A stretch of 64,000 nt of DNA from Pseudomonas maumuensis. GTDB taxonomy: Bacteria; Pseudomonadota; Gammaproteobacteria; Pseudomonadales; Pseudomonadaceae. This document shows positions 47,635 to 56,241 of the stretch, piece by piece (within the stretch, counting starts at the first letter, position 1; every line of letters starts with the position of its first letter). Under the pieces are notes generated by a model that saw only the letters and a list, made by a program, of their open reading frames with translations, ran no database searches and was not told where the DNA came from. A program made the position numbers and the translations under genes. The stretch spans positions 1,798,001-1,862,000 of the forward strand of contig NZ_CP077077.1 in assembly GCF_019139675.1 (NCBI RefSeq), read 5' to 3'.

Positions 47635-48024
47635 GTGGAACATGTCGACGACCTTACTCGCCAGAAGATCCGTGAGTGGCAAATGCGCCGCCTGGATATC
47701 AAGGACCAGATGGCCGCCAATCCAGAGCGCGTGCTGGAGCTGTCGCAGGTGCTCGACCAGATGGAAGAAGAGCACGAGCGCATCCTTGAGGAGGCGACTT
47801 CGCCAGTTGCGATGAAGGCTGACGCGGTGGCCTTGGAGCTGCAGGTGTCGGCGCGATCGGTGCGTGACCTGCGCAAGCTGCTTGAACTGGCCCTGCATGA
47901 GCTCGATGGTGTACTCGACGCACCACAGGCGGGTGTCAGCTATCCCGGCGACATGGCGGGGTCGTTGGGGGCCTACCGCTTCGAACTGGTGGTGGGGCAG
48001 GCCGCTGAATCCGACAAACCTTGA
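47635..48024 (+). CDS. Small helical protein of unknown function, coupled to helicase-like gene
   Basis: A 129-residue, mostly helical, acidic protein; I do not recognise a family. I place the start at the GTG at 47635 (VEHVDDLTRQKIREWQMRRLD), eight bases after AGAGGAG. Charged heptads in residues 10-60 (RRLDIKDQMAANPERV, QMEEEHERILEEAT) suggest a coiled coil. The stop codon overlaps the next gene's TTG start by three bases, which implies a functional pair. A longer frame upstream extends through low-quality sequence with no ribosome site and was discarded. Confidence 0.65.
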   Translation: MEHVDDLTRQKIREWQMRRLDIKDQMAANPERVLELSQVLDQMEEEHERILEEATSPVAMKADAVALELQVSARSVRDLRKLLELALHELDGVLDAPQAGVSYPGDMAGSLGAYRFELVVGQAAESDKP

Positions 48025-49997
48025 GTGATCCCCGGACCCCTACCGACATGCAGCCCGAGCACTTCGACTTTTCCCATCCGGTGTACCTGCCGATCAGCGC
48101 AGAGGTGTGCCAGGCCTTGCTGCAGGCCCAGGGCGCGCCTGCGCTCGACACCCTGAGCGAGCCGGAGCTGGCGGCGCTGTTGGTGATCCACAACCTGGCG
48201 CAGGCACAGGGCCAGGTCGATGCGCGGGCGGCGGAAAAGGTGCTGGGCAAACTGTTGGCGTGGGCCGTCGACGGCGCGCACTCGCCTGGCGTGGGGTTGT
48301 TGTCCGAGGCCCGTCGGCTGTTCGACGCGCGCAAGCTCTATTTCGGCCTCGAGGTGATCAAGGGTTCCAAGCTGCGCCTGCTCGATGCCGAACAGGTGCG
48401 GGCGCGGGAGTACCTGCTGGCGGACGGCAAGTGGGACTTCGACTACCGCATTCGCCTGCATCATCGTGACAACCCGTTCAGCCAGCGGGTGACCACCGGT
48501 TTCGACCGCGAGCGCTGGCTGACCGTCGAGCAGGACAAGCTGCTCAAGGTCATCCAGGCCAACCTCGACGAAGACATCCACGTGCAGGGCTATGCCGGGA
48601 TCGGCAAGAGTTATCTGCTTGGCGCGCTGATGGACTGCCTGCCCCGTGGCCGGGTCCTGGCCCTGGCTCGCACGCCGGCCAAGCTTGGCACCATGCGCCG
48701 GCGCATGGGGCTGGATGAGCAGGCCAAGGTCGGCATGACCTTCGGCCAGTTCGCCCAGGCCCTGCTCAAGGGGGCGCAGCCGGTTGCGCCCCGAACAGCG
48801 CAGCGCGGCCCTGGCAAGCGCAGGCTGGCCGAGGAACTGGGGATCGTCGGGTTGCGCCAGTACGACGCCGAACATGCCCTGGACATCTGCCTGGAAGTGC
48901 TGCGCAACTACTGCGATTCGCGGGATTACAGCCTGTCGAATCGTCATCTGCCGTTTTTTCGCCAAGCCCTCTCCGGCGTCGATGCCCAGGTGCTGCTCGA
49001 GTACGCCAGCCGGCTATGGCGTTACCTGGAGGCGCAGCCGGCCTGGGGCGCGCAGACCGGGTTCGAGGCGTTGCTGCTGCTCAAGCGAGCGAGTCTGGCG
49101 GGTTGCAGCGTGCCGGGGCGTTTCAGCCACGTGATCATCGACGAAAGCCAGGACGTGCCGGCCTCGCTGTTGCAAGTCATCGAGCGGGGCCGTCAGGTGC
49201 TGATCACCCTGGGCGACGAGTATCAGAAGGCCTCCGGCGAGGTGGTCAGGCGTGAGCGTCAGGTGCGGCAGAAGGACATGGCCTTCGCCGTGCGTTGCGG
49301 GCCCAAGGTGGAATGCCTGATCAACCCGTTGATCGGGGTGCATTCGAAGAAGTCCAAGGTTGCCTTCGAGGCTGCGCGCCATGTCGATGTCGGCATCGAG
49401 CACTTCCCCGAAGGGTTCGTCCCGCCCGAGGGCTGCGTGGTGCTGACCGCCTCGCGCTGGGACACGATGCGCTGGGCCATGGAAATGGCCGAGTCCAACT
49501 GCTTGTTGAATTTCCCCGACTGGCCGCAGATGCGCCGCTTCATGGCCACGGCGATCGGCCTGTTCAGGGCCGCATTCTATGCGCCGGGGCAGGATGCAGA
49601 AGGGCCGCATCCGTACTTCGCGCACCTGCTCGATTGGCAGCAGGTGCGTGAGTCCGAGCGTTTCGATGCCGCGTTCCTCTGGGTCGAGGCGCGCCTTGAG
49701 GCGGGTTTCAAGCTTGCGGACCTGACGCTGCTGGACGCGCGCATCGCAGCACGGCCCGACAGCCTGACGCTGCTGATGGCCGAGGAAGCCGGTGGCCTGG
49801 AGTTCGATCGGGTGCTGCTGACACCAGAACTGATGACCACCGACCGCTTCAAGGACGCCTACGCCTTCGATGCGCGGATCTGCGCCGTGTATATCGCCCT
49901 GTCGCGGGCGCGTCGGCAGCTGTACCTGCCGTATGACGTGGAAGAGTGGATCAACTACCACAAGGACCAGCCGTTCCGCGAGTTGCACGGCTACTGA
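48021..49997 (+). CDS. Superfamily-1 helicase-like ATPase
   Basis: A 658-residue P-loop protein. Walker A is VQGYAGIGKSYLLGALMD near residue 193, Walker B is HVIIDESQDVPASLLQVIE near residue 370 with the DESQD box typical of UvrD/Rep-like helicases, and a late EFDRVLLTPELM / YIALSRARRQLYLPY pair near residues 593-635 corresponds to motifs V and VI. The first 180 residues are unrecognised. It may be a DNA helicase/repair factor or a nucleic-acid-sensing ATPase. The likely start is a TTG at 48021 overlapping the preceding TGA; an ATG at 48048 (MQPEHFDF) is an alternative. Its 3' end overlaps the convergent MerR gene by 47 bases. Confidence 0.75.
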   Translation: MSDPRTPTDMQPEHFDFSHPVYLPISAEVCQALLQAQGAPALDTLSEPELAALLVIHNLAQAQGQVDARAAEKVLGKLLAWAVDGAHSPGVGLLSEARRLFDARKLYFGLEVIKGSKLRLLDAEQVRAREYLLADGKWDFDYRIRLHHRDNPFSQRVTTGFDRERWLTVEQDKLLKVIQANLDEDIHVQGYAGIGKSYLLGALMDCLPRGRVLALARTPAKLGTMRRRMGLDEQAKVGMTFGQFAQALLKGAQPVAPRTAQRGPGKRRLAEELGIVGLRQYDAEHALDICLEVLRNYCDSRDYSLSNRHLPFFRQALSGVDAQVLLEYASRLWRYLEAQPAWGAQTGFEALLLLKRASLAGCSVPGRFSHVIIDESQDVPASLLQVIERGRQVLITLGDEYQKASGEVVRRERQVRQKDMAFAVRCGPKVECLINPLIGVHSKKSKVAFEAARHVDVGIEHFPEGFVPPEGCVVLTASRWDTMRWAMEMAESNCLLNFPDWPQMRRFMATAIGLFRAAFYAPGQDAEGPHPYFAHLLDWQQVRESERFDAAFLWVEARLEAGFKLADLTLLDARIAARPDSLTLLMAEEAGGLEFDRVLLTPELMTTDRFKDAYAFDARICAVYIALSRARRQLYLPYDVEEWINYHKDQPFRELHGY

Positions 49998-50385
49998 GGC
50001 CTCCACGCCTGCCCTGATTAGCCGACACCTGCATCAGCCGCTGAAAGGTCGGGCATTGCAGATGGTTCTCCTCGGGGCACTGCGCCGCATGCCGCAACCC
50101 CTTGCTCATCGCCTGCAGCCGCTTGATCCGGCGGTCGATCTCGTCGGCCTTGGCCAGCAACAACTCGCGGTCGACCCTTTGCTCGTCAAGCATGGCGGCT
50201 ACTTCGTCCAGCGAAAAGCCAGCCGCCTGTCCCAATGCGATCAGCGCCAGGCGCTCGGGAGTGTCTGGCGGGAACTGGCGGCGCTGCCCATGGCCGGCCA
50301 GTGATCTGAGCAACCCCTTGTTCGCGTAGTAACGCAATGTCGACGCCGGCACTCCGGTGCGCCTGGCGACATCGGCAATGTCCAT
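49951..50385 (-). CDS. MerR family transcriptional regulator
   Basis: A 144-residue MerR-type regulator. The N-terminal winged helix MDIADVARRTGVPASTLRYY and NKGLLRSLAGHGQRRQFPPD (residues 1-45) is clear, followed by a coiled-coil dimerisation helix with DEVAAMLDEQRVDRELLLAKADEIDRRI and a C-terminal cysteine pair (C97/C105) in HAAQCPEENHLQCPTFQR. The closely placed cysteines could bind a metal or sense redox state, as in SoxR/CueR relatives. The start is the ATG at 50385, divergent from the DUF2938 gene with a palindrome at 50405-50420 between them. Confidence 0.88.
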   Translation of the reverse strand: MDIADVARRTGVPASTLRYYANKGLLRSLAGHGQRRQFPPDTPERLALIALGQAAGFSLDEVAAMLDEQRVDRELLLAKADEIDRRIKRLQAMSKGLRHAAQCPEENHLQCPTFQRLMQVSANQGRRGGLSSRATRGTAGPCGS

Positions 50386-50404
50386 TGCAAGCCCTCTTGA
50401 CTTG

Positions 50405-50420
50405 AAGTTGACTTCAACTT
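50405..50420. promoter_or_regulatory. MerR-type operator palindrome
   Basis: AAGTTGA-CT-TCAACTT, a perfect 7-base inverted repeat in the 85-base gap between merR-like (minus) and DUF2938 (plus) genes. The position and length are typical of operators bound by MerR regulators within a long-spacer promoter. Confidence 0.7.
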
Positions 50421-50470
50421 GCATGCTGCTTGGCATCGACCTTTCCGTCAATCTGCCAAGGGCTCTCGTC

Positions 50471-50971
50471 ATGACCATCTCCTCGCTTGCGCTTTCCATC
50501 CTGTTCATCGGCATCGGCGCCACCCTGGTCATGGACCTGTGGACCGTGTTGCTCAGGCGCCTGGGCGTCACCACCCTGAACTACGCCATGGTCGGGCGCT
50601 GGGCTGGGCACCTGCTCGAAGGGCGCTGGCGGCATGCGGCGATCGGCAAGGCTACGCCGGTCAGGGGGGAGTTGGCGTGGGGCTGGTTGCTTCACTACGC
50701 AACGGGGCTGATCTTTGCGGCGCTGCTGGTGGCCGTTGTAGGGACGCACTGGTTGCAGGGGCCGACAGCGGGGCCAGCCTTGCTGTTTGGGGTGGTCTCG
50801 GTGTTCGTGCCATTGTGCGTGGTGCAACCCGCGTTTGGGGCGGGGTATTTCGCCAGCCATACCCCGGCGCCGCTGAGGAATTGCCTGCGCAGTCTGGCCA
50901 CGCATGGCGTGTTCGGGTTCGGCCTGTTCCTGAGTGCGATTGTCCTGGTGGAGGGGCGTGGGTTCGCCTGA
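50471..50971 (+). CDS. DUF2938 family membrane protein
   Basis: A 166-residue inner-membrane protein of the DUF2938 family, function unknown. Four hydrophobic segments are visible, near residues 3-25, 72-92, 95-120 and 140-162. Family marks: SILFIGIGATLVMDLWTVLL near residue 8, LNYAMVGRWAGHLLEGRW near residue 36 and QPAFGAGYFASHTPAPLRN near residue 117. The start is the ATG at 50471. It is probably the target of the divergent MerR regulator. Confidence 0.85.
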   Translation: MTISSLALSILFIGIGATLVMDLWTVLLRRLGVTTLNYAMVGRWAGHLLEGRWRHAAIGKATPVRGELAWGWLLHYATGLIFAALLVAVVGTHWLQGPTAGPALLFGVVSVFVPLCVVQPAFGAGYFASHTPAPLRNCLRSLATHGVFGFGLFLSAIVLVEGRGFA

Positions 50972-51105
50972 CAGGTTAAACAGGCATGTTTGGATCAATA
51001 CTCCAATTGCGGAGGGATCCCACGATTGGCCCGGAGCACTCTGGCATCGCTTTGGTGGGCAGCGCGATTACCGTGCTCTCTTTCAATTGGCCTGGAGAGG
51101 CGCAG

Positions 51106-52023
51106 ATGAACATGAGTCGGCGAGACCTGTTTGCCGGGGTGCTGGTGACAGTCCTCTGGGGGTGCAACTTTTCCGTGATCGAACTGGGCCTCAAGACCCT
51201 GGATCCTTATCTTTTGACCCTCCTGCGCTTCACATTCTGCGCCGTGCCTCTGGTGTTCTTCATCAAGCGCCCGGCCGGCGTTTCCCTTGCCGTGCTGGCC
51301 GGATATGGGGCGATGTTCGGCGCAGGCTTATGGTGGATGGTCAATTTCGCCATGTACAACGGCCTGTCGCCAGGCATGTCGTCGGTGTTCCTGCAGTTCA
51401 GTGCCTTTTTCACCATCGGTTGGAGCGCGCTGTTCGTGGGTGAGCGAATCAACTTTGTGCATGCGGGGGGAATGCTGTTCGCCGTTGCCGGGTTGTTCTT
51501 GATGCTGCTTGGCAGTGAGCCTTCCACCTCGTTCGGCATCCTGATCGTACTGCTTGCGGCGATGGCCTGGTCGTTATGCAACCTGCTGGTCAAGGTCAAG
51601 CGACCTGAACAGATGATGGCATTCATCATCTGGTCAAGCCTGTTCTCGGTGCCGGTGATTCTTGTGCTGACTGTGGTGGCGCAGGGGGGGAAGGCCTTTG
51701 CCGGCATCACGCAAGGCCTGACCTGGGAGGCACTGTTCTCCGTCGCTTTTCAGAGTTATGTCACCACGTTGCTGGGGTACCTGATCTGGAACAACCTCAT
51801 GAAGAAATACCCGGCGACTCATGTCGCACCGCTTTCGTTGTTGGTTCCTGTTTCTGGACTACTGGCCTCATACCTTTTCTACGAAGAGGTACTGAGTGTT
51901 GCCCAGGGGCTGGCCATCGGCCTTGTACTGGTCGGTATCGCGATTTTCCTGAATGCGCAGTCGCTGTCGGCGATCGTGGCCTCCAGGCGCGGCTCGCGTT
52001 CGGGGGCTTCGCAAGGCAACTGA
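51106..52023 (+). CDS. EamA family drug/metabolite transporter
   Basis: Ten-helix exporter of the drug/metabolite transporter superfamily, 305 residues with two EamA repeats (about 6-138 and 147-288). Typical beginnings: LFAGVLVTVLWGCNFSVIELGL near residue 8 and ILIVLLAAMAWSLCNLLVKV near residue 144; EERINFVHAGGMLFAVAG-like GERINFVHAGGMLF lies at the end of repeat one. EamA proteins of this kind (YdcZ/RhaT/EamA group) export amino acids and metabolites such as O-acetylserine. The start is the ATG at 51106 after GGAGAGG. It is followed 34 bases later by a 2OG oxygenase gene, probably cotranscribed. Confidence 0.88.
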   Translation: MNMSRRDLFAGVLVTVLWGCNFSVIELGLKTLDPYLLTLLRFTFCAVPLVFFIKRPAGVSLAVLAGYGAMFGAGLWWMVNFAMYNGLSPGMSSVFLQFSAFFTIGWSALFVGERINFVHAGGMLFAVAGLFLMLLGSEPSTSFGILIVLLAAMAWSLCNLLVKVKRPEQMMAFIIWSSLFSVPVILVLTVVAQGGKAFAGITQGLTWEALFSVAFQSYVTTLLGYLIWNNLMKKYPATHVAPLSLLVPVSGLLASYLFYEEVLSVAQGLAIGLVLVGIAIFLNAQSLSAIVASRRGSRSGASQGN

Positions 52024-52057
52024 GGCAGGACTTTTCTGGCACGCAAGGGAGATTGCG

Positions 52058-52756
52058 ATGTTTGACATGAACAGGCACAGGAACGAGTACTTCTATGACA
52101 TGGCCACGGTGATCGAAGGCGTGCTTCCCGACTCGCTCTGCGACGAGCTGGCCAATCGGGCCCAGACGATTATCGATGAGCATGGAGTTGACCTGGTACG
52201 GCATTCCGGCCTCGGCACGGATGCGGTGTCGGATTTAGGAGGCGACTATCACCATCACATTTTCAAAGGCGATGATGTCAGGCGTTGCCTGCCGGAACTC
52301 TATGCGGTCTATCACGCATTGGTTCCACTGGTCAGCCTTGTCACCCATACCGATACGGTAGTTTCGCCTTATCCGCTTTCTGATGTGAACATCAAGGCCT
52401 ATCCACCCGGCGGTGGAACCTTGGGGCTGCACTACGACACCAACGGGATTACTGTCCTGCTCTTCCTGACCACCAATCGGGAGGCGGCGTTGCGCATGCA
52501 GATCGAGCGAGCACACCCCAGCAAGAGCGAGCCGTGGATCGAGCATAGGAAGATTTATCCACGTAAAGGCGCGTTGTTGGTGATGCAGGGGCGCAAGGTT
52601 CTGCATGACAGTGAGCCGACGGTGAGCGAGCAGAAGCTTTCCGTTGTCTACAACTACTACGAACGGCACGACACCTATCGACATGAGGATTTCGATAACT
52701 TCGTCTATTACGGTGCCAAGCCGAAATGGCTCAGCGAGTCTTCCGGTCAGGGGTGA
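52058..52756 (+). CDS. Fe(II)/2-oxoglutarate-dependent oxygenase (unassigned)
   Basis: A 232-residue single-domain oxygenase with the double-stranded beta-helix pattern of prolyl 4-hydroxylase-like enzymes. The iron ligands read LHYDTNG near residue 126 (HxD) and VLHDSEPTVSEQKLSVVYN near residue 185 (distal His, followed by a basic residue for 2OG). The substrate is unknown. Pairing with an EamA exporter suggests it hydroxylates a small molecule that is then secreted. The ATG at 52058 follows AAGGGAGA. Its 3' end overlaps the convergent solute-binding protein gene by 26 bases. Confidence 0.75.
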   Translation: MFDMNRHRNEYFYDMATVIEGVLPDSLCDELANRAQTIIDEHGVDLVRHSGLGTDAVSDLGGDYHHHIFKGDDVRRCLPELYAVYHALVPLVSLVTHTDTVVSPYPLSDVNIKAYPPGGGTLGLHYDTNGITVLLFLTTNREAALRMQIERAHPSKSEPWIEHRKIYPRKGALLVMQGRKVLHDSEPTVSEQKLSVVYNYYERHDTYRHEDFDNFVYYGAKPKWLSESSGQG

Positions 52757-53546
52757 TGCTCGGGGGACTTTCCTCCACCGGTAGTGGCGTTGCCGCTTGT
52801 TGCGCATCGGTATAGCGCTCTACGATCCTCTGCATTTCCCCGGACTGCTTGATTCGCACCAGCGCTCTGAGCACGGCTTGGGTCGGCAGTTCGGGATCGT
52901 TTCGCACCATGCAGCCCAGCGCCTGCTCATCAAGGACGGCCAGGGGATGCAGGTGTTGATCCGGGGGCAGGGAGCGGTTGTACCACTGCAGCGACAGCTG
53001 GTTGCTCACAGCATGGCGCAAGCGCCCGACCTGGAGCTTTTGCAGTACCAGCAACTGGTTGCGGCTATCTTCGCGTCGCAGGCGGCCTTGGCTAAACAGT
53101 GGCTCGAGGGTGGGGTAGGTGTAGCCAAGCACGGTGCCGATGGCCTGGGGTGGCAGTGTGTCGGGGCTGACAGGGCCGTTGTCGCCGGGGCGGCCAACCA
53201 GCAGATCGCGCTGCTCGATGAGGGGAATGCTCCACAGGTAGTCGCCTGGTCGCTCGCTCAGCCATTGGCTGGAAACGTAGCAGCGTACGTCGATTTCGCC
53301 GGCCTGCATCGCCTCCTGCAGGCGCAGGCGGGCCAGCACATGGTACTGGGGGCGGGCATCGACCTCCCGGGCGATGGCCTGCATCAACTCGAAGAGGATG
53401 CCTTGTGCGGGCTGCTGATCCTCGACGCGCATCAGCGGCATGCTCCAGCTCTCTGCGATGGAAAAGCGCAGCACCGGCGGTTGCGCCAGGCCGTGGGTGG
53501 CCCACAACAATATCCATAACAACAGGATGGCCAGGACTCGCCGCAC
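52731..53546 (-). CDS. Periplasmic solute-binding protein (SBP_bac_3 type)
   Basis: A 271-residue type-2 periplasmic binding protein with signal peptide MRRVLAILLLWILLWATHGLAQ (cleavage near residue 21-22). It follows the amino-acid-binding SBP_bac_3 fold: RFSIAESWSMPLMRVEDQQP near residue 26, AQGILFELMQAIAREVDARPQY near residue 47, GEIDVRCYVSSQWLSERPGDY near residue 82. No ABC transporter genes are adjacent, so it may be an orphan sensor-type protein, common in Pseudomonas. Confidence 0.82.
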   Translation of the reverse strand: MRRVLAILLLWILLWATHGLAQPPVLRFSIAESWSMPLMRVEDQQPAQGILFELMQAIAREVDARPQYHVLARLRLQEAMQAGEIDVRCYVSSQWLSERPGDYLWSIPLIEQRDLLVGRPGDNGPVSPDTLPPQAIGTVLGYTYPTLEPLFSQGRLRREDSRNQLLVLQKLQVGRLRHAVSNQLSLQWYNRSLPPDQHLHPLAVLDEQALGCMVRNDPELPTQAVLRALVRIKQSGEMQRIVERYTDAQQAATPLPVEESPPSITPDRKTR

Positions 53547-53677
53547 GCCTCATCCTCCCTGATCCGTCGTCCGTGTGCCCGTCACTGAGCTTAGACGAGA
53601 TCGGCAGGGTGCAATTTTGGCCCCGCTCCGCTAGCATTAGCGCTCTTTCCGCCCGCTCCGGTCACGATGGTTTTTTG

Positions 53678-55753
53678 ATGAGTTATCAGGTTCTTGCACG
53701 TAAATGGCGTCCGCGCTCGTTCCGCGAAATGGTCGGCCAGACCCATGTGCTCAAGGCTTTGATCAACGCCCTGGACAACCAGCGCCTGCACCATGCCTAC
53801 CTGTTCACCGGGACCCGGGGCGTGGGCAAGACCACCATTGCGCGGATCATCGCCAAGTGCCTGAACTGCGAGACGGGCATCACCTCGACCCCGTGCGGCA
53901 CCTGCTCGGTGTGCCGGGAGATCGACGAAGGCCGTTTCGTCGACCTGATCGAGATCGACGCCGCCAGCCGTACCAAGGTCGAGGACACCCGCGAACTGCT
54001 CGACAACGTGCAGTACGCGCCGAGCCGCGGACGCTTCAAGGTCTACCTGATCGACGAAGTGCATATGCTCTCCACCCACTCGTTCAACGCCCTGCTGAAA
54101 ACGCTGGAAGAGCCGCCGCCCTACGTCAAGTTCATCCTCGCCACCACCGACCCGCAGAAACTGCCGGCGACCATCCTGTCGCGCTGCCTGCAGTTCTCGC
54201 TGAAGAACATGAGCCCGGAGCGCGTGGTCGAACACCTGACCCATGTGTTGGGCGCCGAGAACGTGCCGTTCGAAGAGGACGCGCTGTGGCTGCTCGGTCG
54301 CGCCGCCGATGGCTCCATGCGCGATGCCATGAGCCTGACCGACCAGGCCATTGCCTTCGGCGAGGGTCGGGTGCTGGCCGCCGACGTGCGCGCGATGCTC
54401 GGCACTCTCGACCACGGCCAGGTGTATGGCGTGCTCCAGGCCCTGCTCGAAGGCGATGCCCGGGCGCTGCTGGCCGCGGTGCGTGACCTGGCCGAGCAAG
54501 GCCCGGACTGGAACGGCGTGCTGTCGGAAATGCTCAATGTGCTGCACCGTGTGGCCATCGCCCAGGCCCTGCCCGAGGCGGTGGATAACGGCCAGGGCGA
54601 CCGTGACCGCGTGCTGGCGTTGGCCCAGGCCCTGCCGGCCGAGGACGTGCAGTTCTACTATCAGATGGGCCTGATCGGTCGCCGTGACCTGCCATTGGCA
54701 CCGGATCCGCGCGGCGGCTTCGAGATGGTCCTGTTGCGCATGCTGGCATTCCGCCCGGCCGATACCGACGATGCGCCGAAGCCGGTACTAAAGCCGGTGG
54801 GGATCAGCCAGGCCACAGCTGATCCAGCCCAACCGGTGGCGGCGGCTGCGGTCGTGACGCCGGCCGTTGCCGCAAGCCCTGTCGCTGAAGCGGTGGTGCC
54901 GGTGCCCGTGGCTGAGCCATCCGTGCAGCCGGAGCCGCCAGTCGTCGACGTGCCGGCCGTTGCCGAGGTTATCGAGGCAGCGCAATCGCCATCGGAACCC
55001 GAGCCCGAGCCCGAGCCCGAGCCGCAGCCCGTCGAGGAGGTCATTGACCTGCCGTGGGAGGAGCCTGTTGCCACGTCGGTGCCGGTTGCGCCCGAGACGC
55101 TGCCCGAGCCGACACCCACGGTCGAGGCCGCCAGCCAGCAGCCGGACTACGATGATCCGCCGTTCGATCCATCGGCCTACAGCCCGGCGGGCATGGAGCG
55201 CGACGACGAGCCGCCGGCGGACGAAGACTACTACACCCCCGACAGCGACCCTGCCGGGTTCAGCTACCTGGACGAACTGGCCGAACATGTGCAGGAAGAC
55301 ACGCCTGCCCAGGCGCCGGAGCCACTGCCGGCGGCCATGCCCGCGACCGGCCTGGCCCTGCAATGGCTGGAATTATTCCCACAGTTGCCTGTCTCCGGTA
55401 TGACAGGCAACATCGCCGCCAACTGCACGTTGATTGCCGCCGATGGCGATGACTGGCTATTGCACCTGGACCCAGGGCAGGGTGCGCTGTTCAACTCGAC
55501 GCAGCAGCGCAGGCTCAATGATGCGCTCAACCAGCAGCTGGGCCGCGACATCCGCTTGAAAATCGAGCTGATCCGCCCGGAGCAGGAAACCCCAGCCCAG
55601 GCCGCCGGCCGCAAGCGCGCCGAGCGTCAGCATGATGCGGTGGTGTCGATCGAGCAGGACCCGCTCATCCAGCAGATGATCCGGCAGTTCGGCGCGACGG
55701 TCAGGCAGGATACTATTGAGCCTGTAGATGCCCTGGCCAGCCAGGGCCAATAA
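53678..55753 (+). CDS. dnaX: DNA polymerase III subunits gamma/tau
   Basis: Clamp-loader subunit linking the replisome. The 691-residue product has the AAA+ ATPase domain (Walker A FTGTRGVGKTTIARIIAKCLN near residue 43 region, zinc-binding CLNCETGITSTPCGTCSVC near 63-81, Walker B YLIDEVHMLSTHSFNALLKTLEEPP near 123). A long Pro/Glu/Val-rich linker follows (about 370-545) with an EP dipeptide run, then the C-terminal tau domain (WLELFPQLPVSGMTGNIAANC near 562). I start at the ATG at 53678 (MSYQVLARKWRP), the universal DnaX beginning. I did not find a convincing slippery site for a short gamma form. Confidence 0.97.
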   Translation: MSYQVLARKWRPRSFREMVGQTHVLKALINALDNQRLHHAYLFTGTRGVGKTTIARIIAKCLNCETGITSTPCGTCSVCREIDEGRFVDLIEIDAASRTKVEDTRELLDNVQYAPSRGRFKVYLIDEVHMLSTHSFNALLKTLEEPPPYVKFILATTDPQKLPATILSRCLQFSLKNMSPERVVEHLTHVLGAENVPFEEDALWLLGRAADGSMRDAMSLTDQAIAFGEGRVLAADVRAMLGTLDHGQVYGVLQALLEGDARALLAAVRDLAEQGPDWNGVLSEMLNVLHRVAIAQALPEAVDNGQGDRDRVLALAQALPAEDVQFYYQMGLIGRRDLPLAPDPRGGFEMVLLRMLAFRPADTDDAPKPVLKPVGISQATADPAQPVAAAAVVTPAVAASPVAEAVVPVPVAEPSVQPEPPVVDVPAVAEVIEAAQSPSEPEPEPEPEPQPVEEVIDLPWEEPVATSVPVAPETLPEPTPTVEAASQQPDYDDPPFDPSAYSPAGMERDDEPPADEDYYTPDSDPAGFSYLDELAEHVQEDTPAQAPEPLPAAMPATGLALQWLELFPQLPVSGMTGNIAANCTLIAADGDDWLLHLDPGQGALFNSTQQRRLNDALNQQLGRDIRLKIELIRPEQETPAQAAGRKRAERQHDAVVSIEQDPLIQQMIRQFGATVRQDTIEPVDALASQGQ

Positions 55754-55817
55754 CGGATAACCATGCGGCCGGCCCTGGGCCGGGCCGCATCACATGACCC
55801 AATCGAGGTATACCCCC

Positions 55818-56153
55818 ATGATGAAAGGTGGCATGGCCGGCCTGATGAAGCAGGCCCAGCAGATGCAGGAAAAGATGCAGAAGATGCAAGAAGAGCTGGC
55901 CAATGCGGAAGTCACCGGCCAGTCCGGTGGCGGCCTGGTCAGTGTGGTGATGACTGGTCGCCACGACGTCAAGCGCGTCAGCATCGACCAGAGCCTGATG
56001 TCGACCGACGCTGACGACAAGGAAGTGCTCGAGGACTTGATCGCCGCTGCGCTGAACGACGCCGTGCGCAAGATCGAGCAGAGCAGCCAGGAAAAGATGG
56101 GCGGCATGACCGCTGGGATGCAGCTGCCGCCTGGCTTCAAGATGCCGTTCTGA
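55818..56153 (+). CDS. ybaB: YbaB/EbfC family nucleoid-associated protein
   Basis: Small DNA-binding protein, 111 residues, encoded between dnaX and recR in most gammaproteobacteria. It begins [20 protein letters not shown] with a long N-terminal helix. [29 protein letters not shown] lies near residue 33, and [25 protein letters not shown] forms the usual Met/Gly-rich end. The first of two adjacent ATGs (55818) is used; an in-frame upstream ATG at 55794 has no better ribosome site. Confidence 0.95.
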   Translation: MMKGGMAGLMKQAQQMQEKMQKMQEELANAEVTGQSGGGLVSVVMTGRHDVKRVSIDQSLMSTDADDKEVLEDLIAAALNDAVRKIEQSSQEKMGGMTAGMQLPPGFKMPF

Positions 56154-56173
56154 TCGGCTTCTGGCTTCAAATG

Positions 56174-56203
56174 GGGAGCAACGACCCAACGGTCGTTGCT
56201 CCC
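56174..56203 (+). terminator. Hairpin between ybaB and recR
   Basis: Perfect 13-base stem GGGAGCAACGACC / GGTCGTTGCTCCC with a CAAC loop followed by TTGTTC. Strong enough to terminate or to limit read-through into recR. Confidence 0.85.
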
Positions 56204-56241
56204 TTGTTCATTCTGTTTCCTGAATTGGCAGGCCTGCACAC

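Noticed and set aside
54780..55090. Programmed frameshift site in dnaX for a short gamma product
   Set aside because: No A-AAA-AAG-type slippery run was seen near the start of the linker; a short form cannot be supported here.
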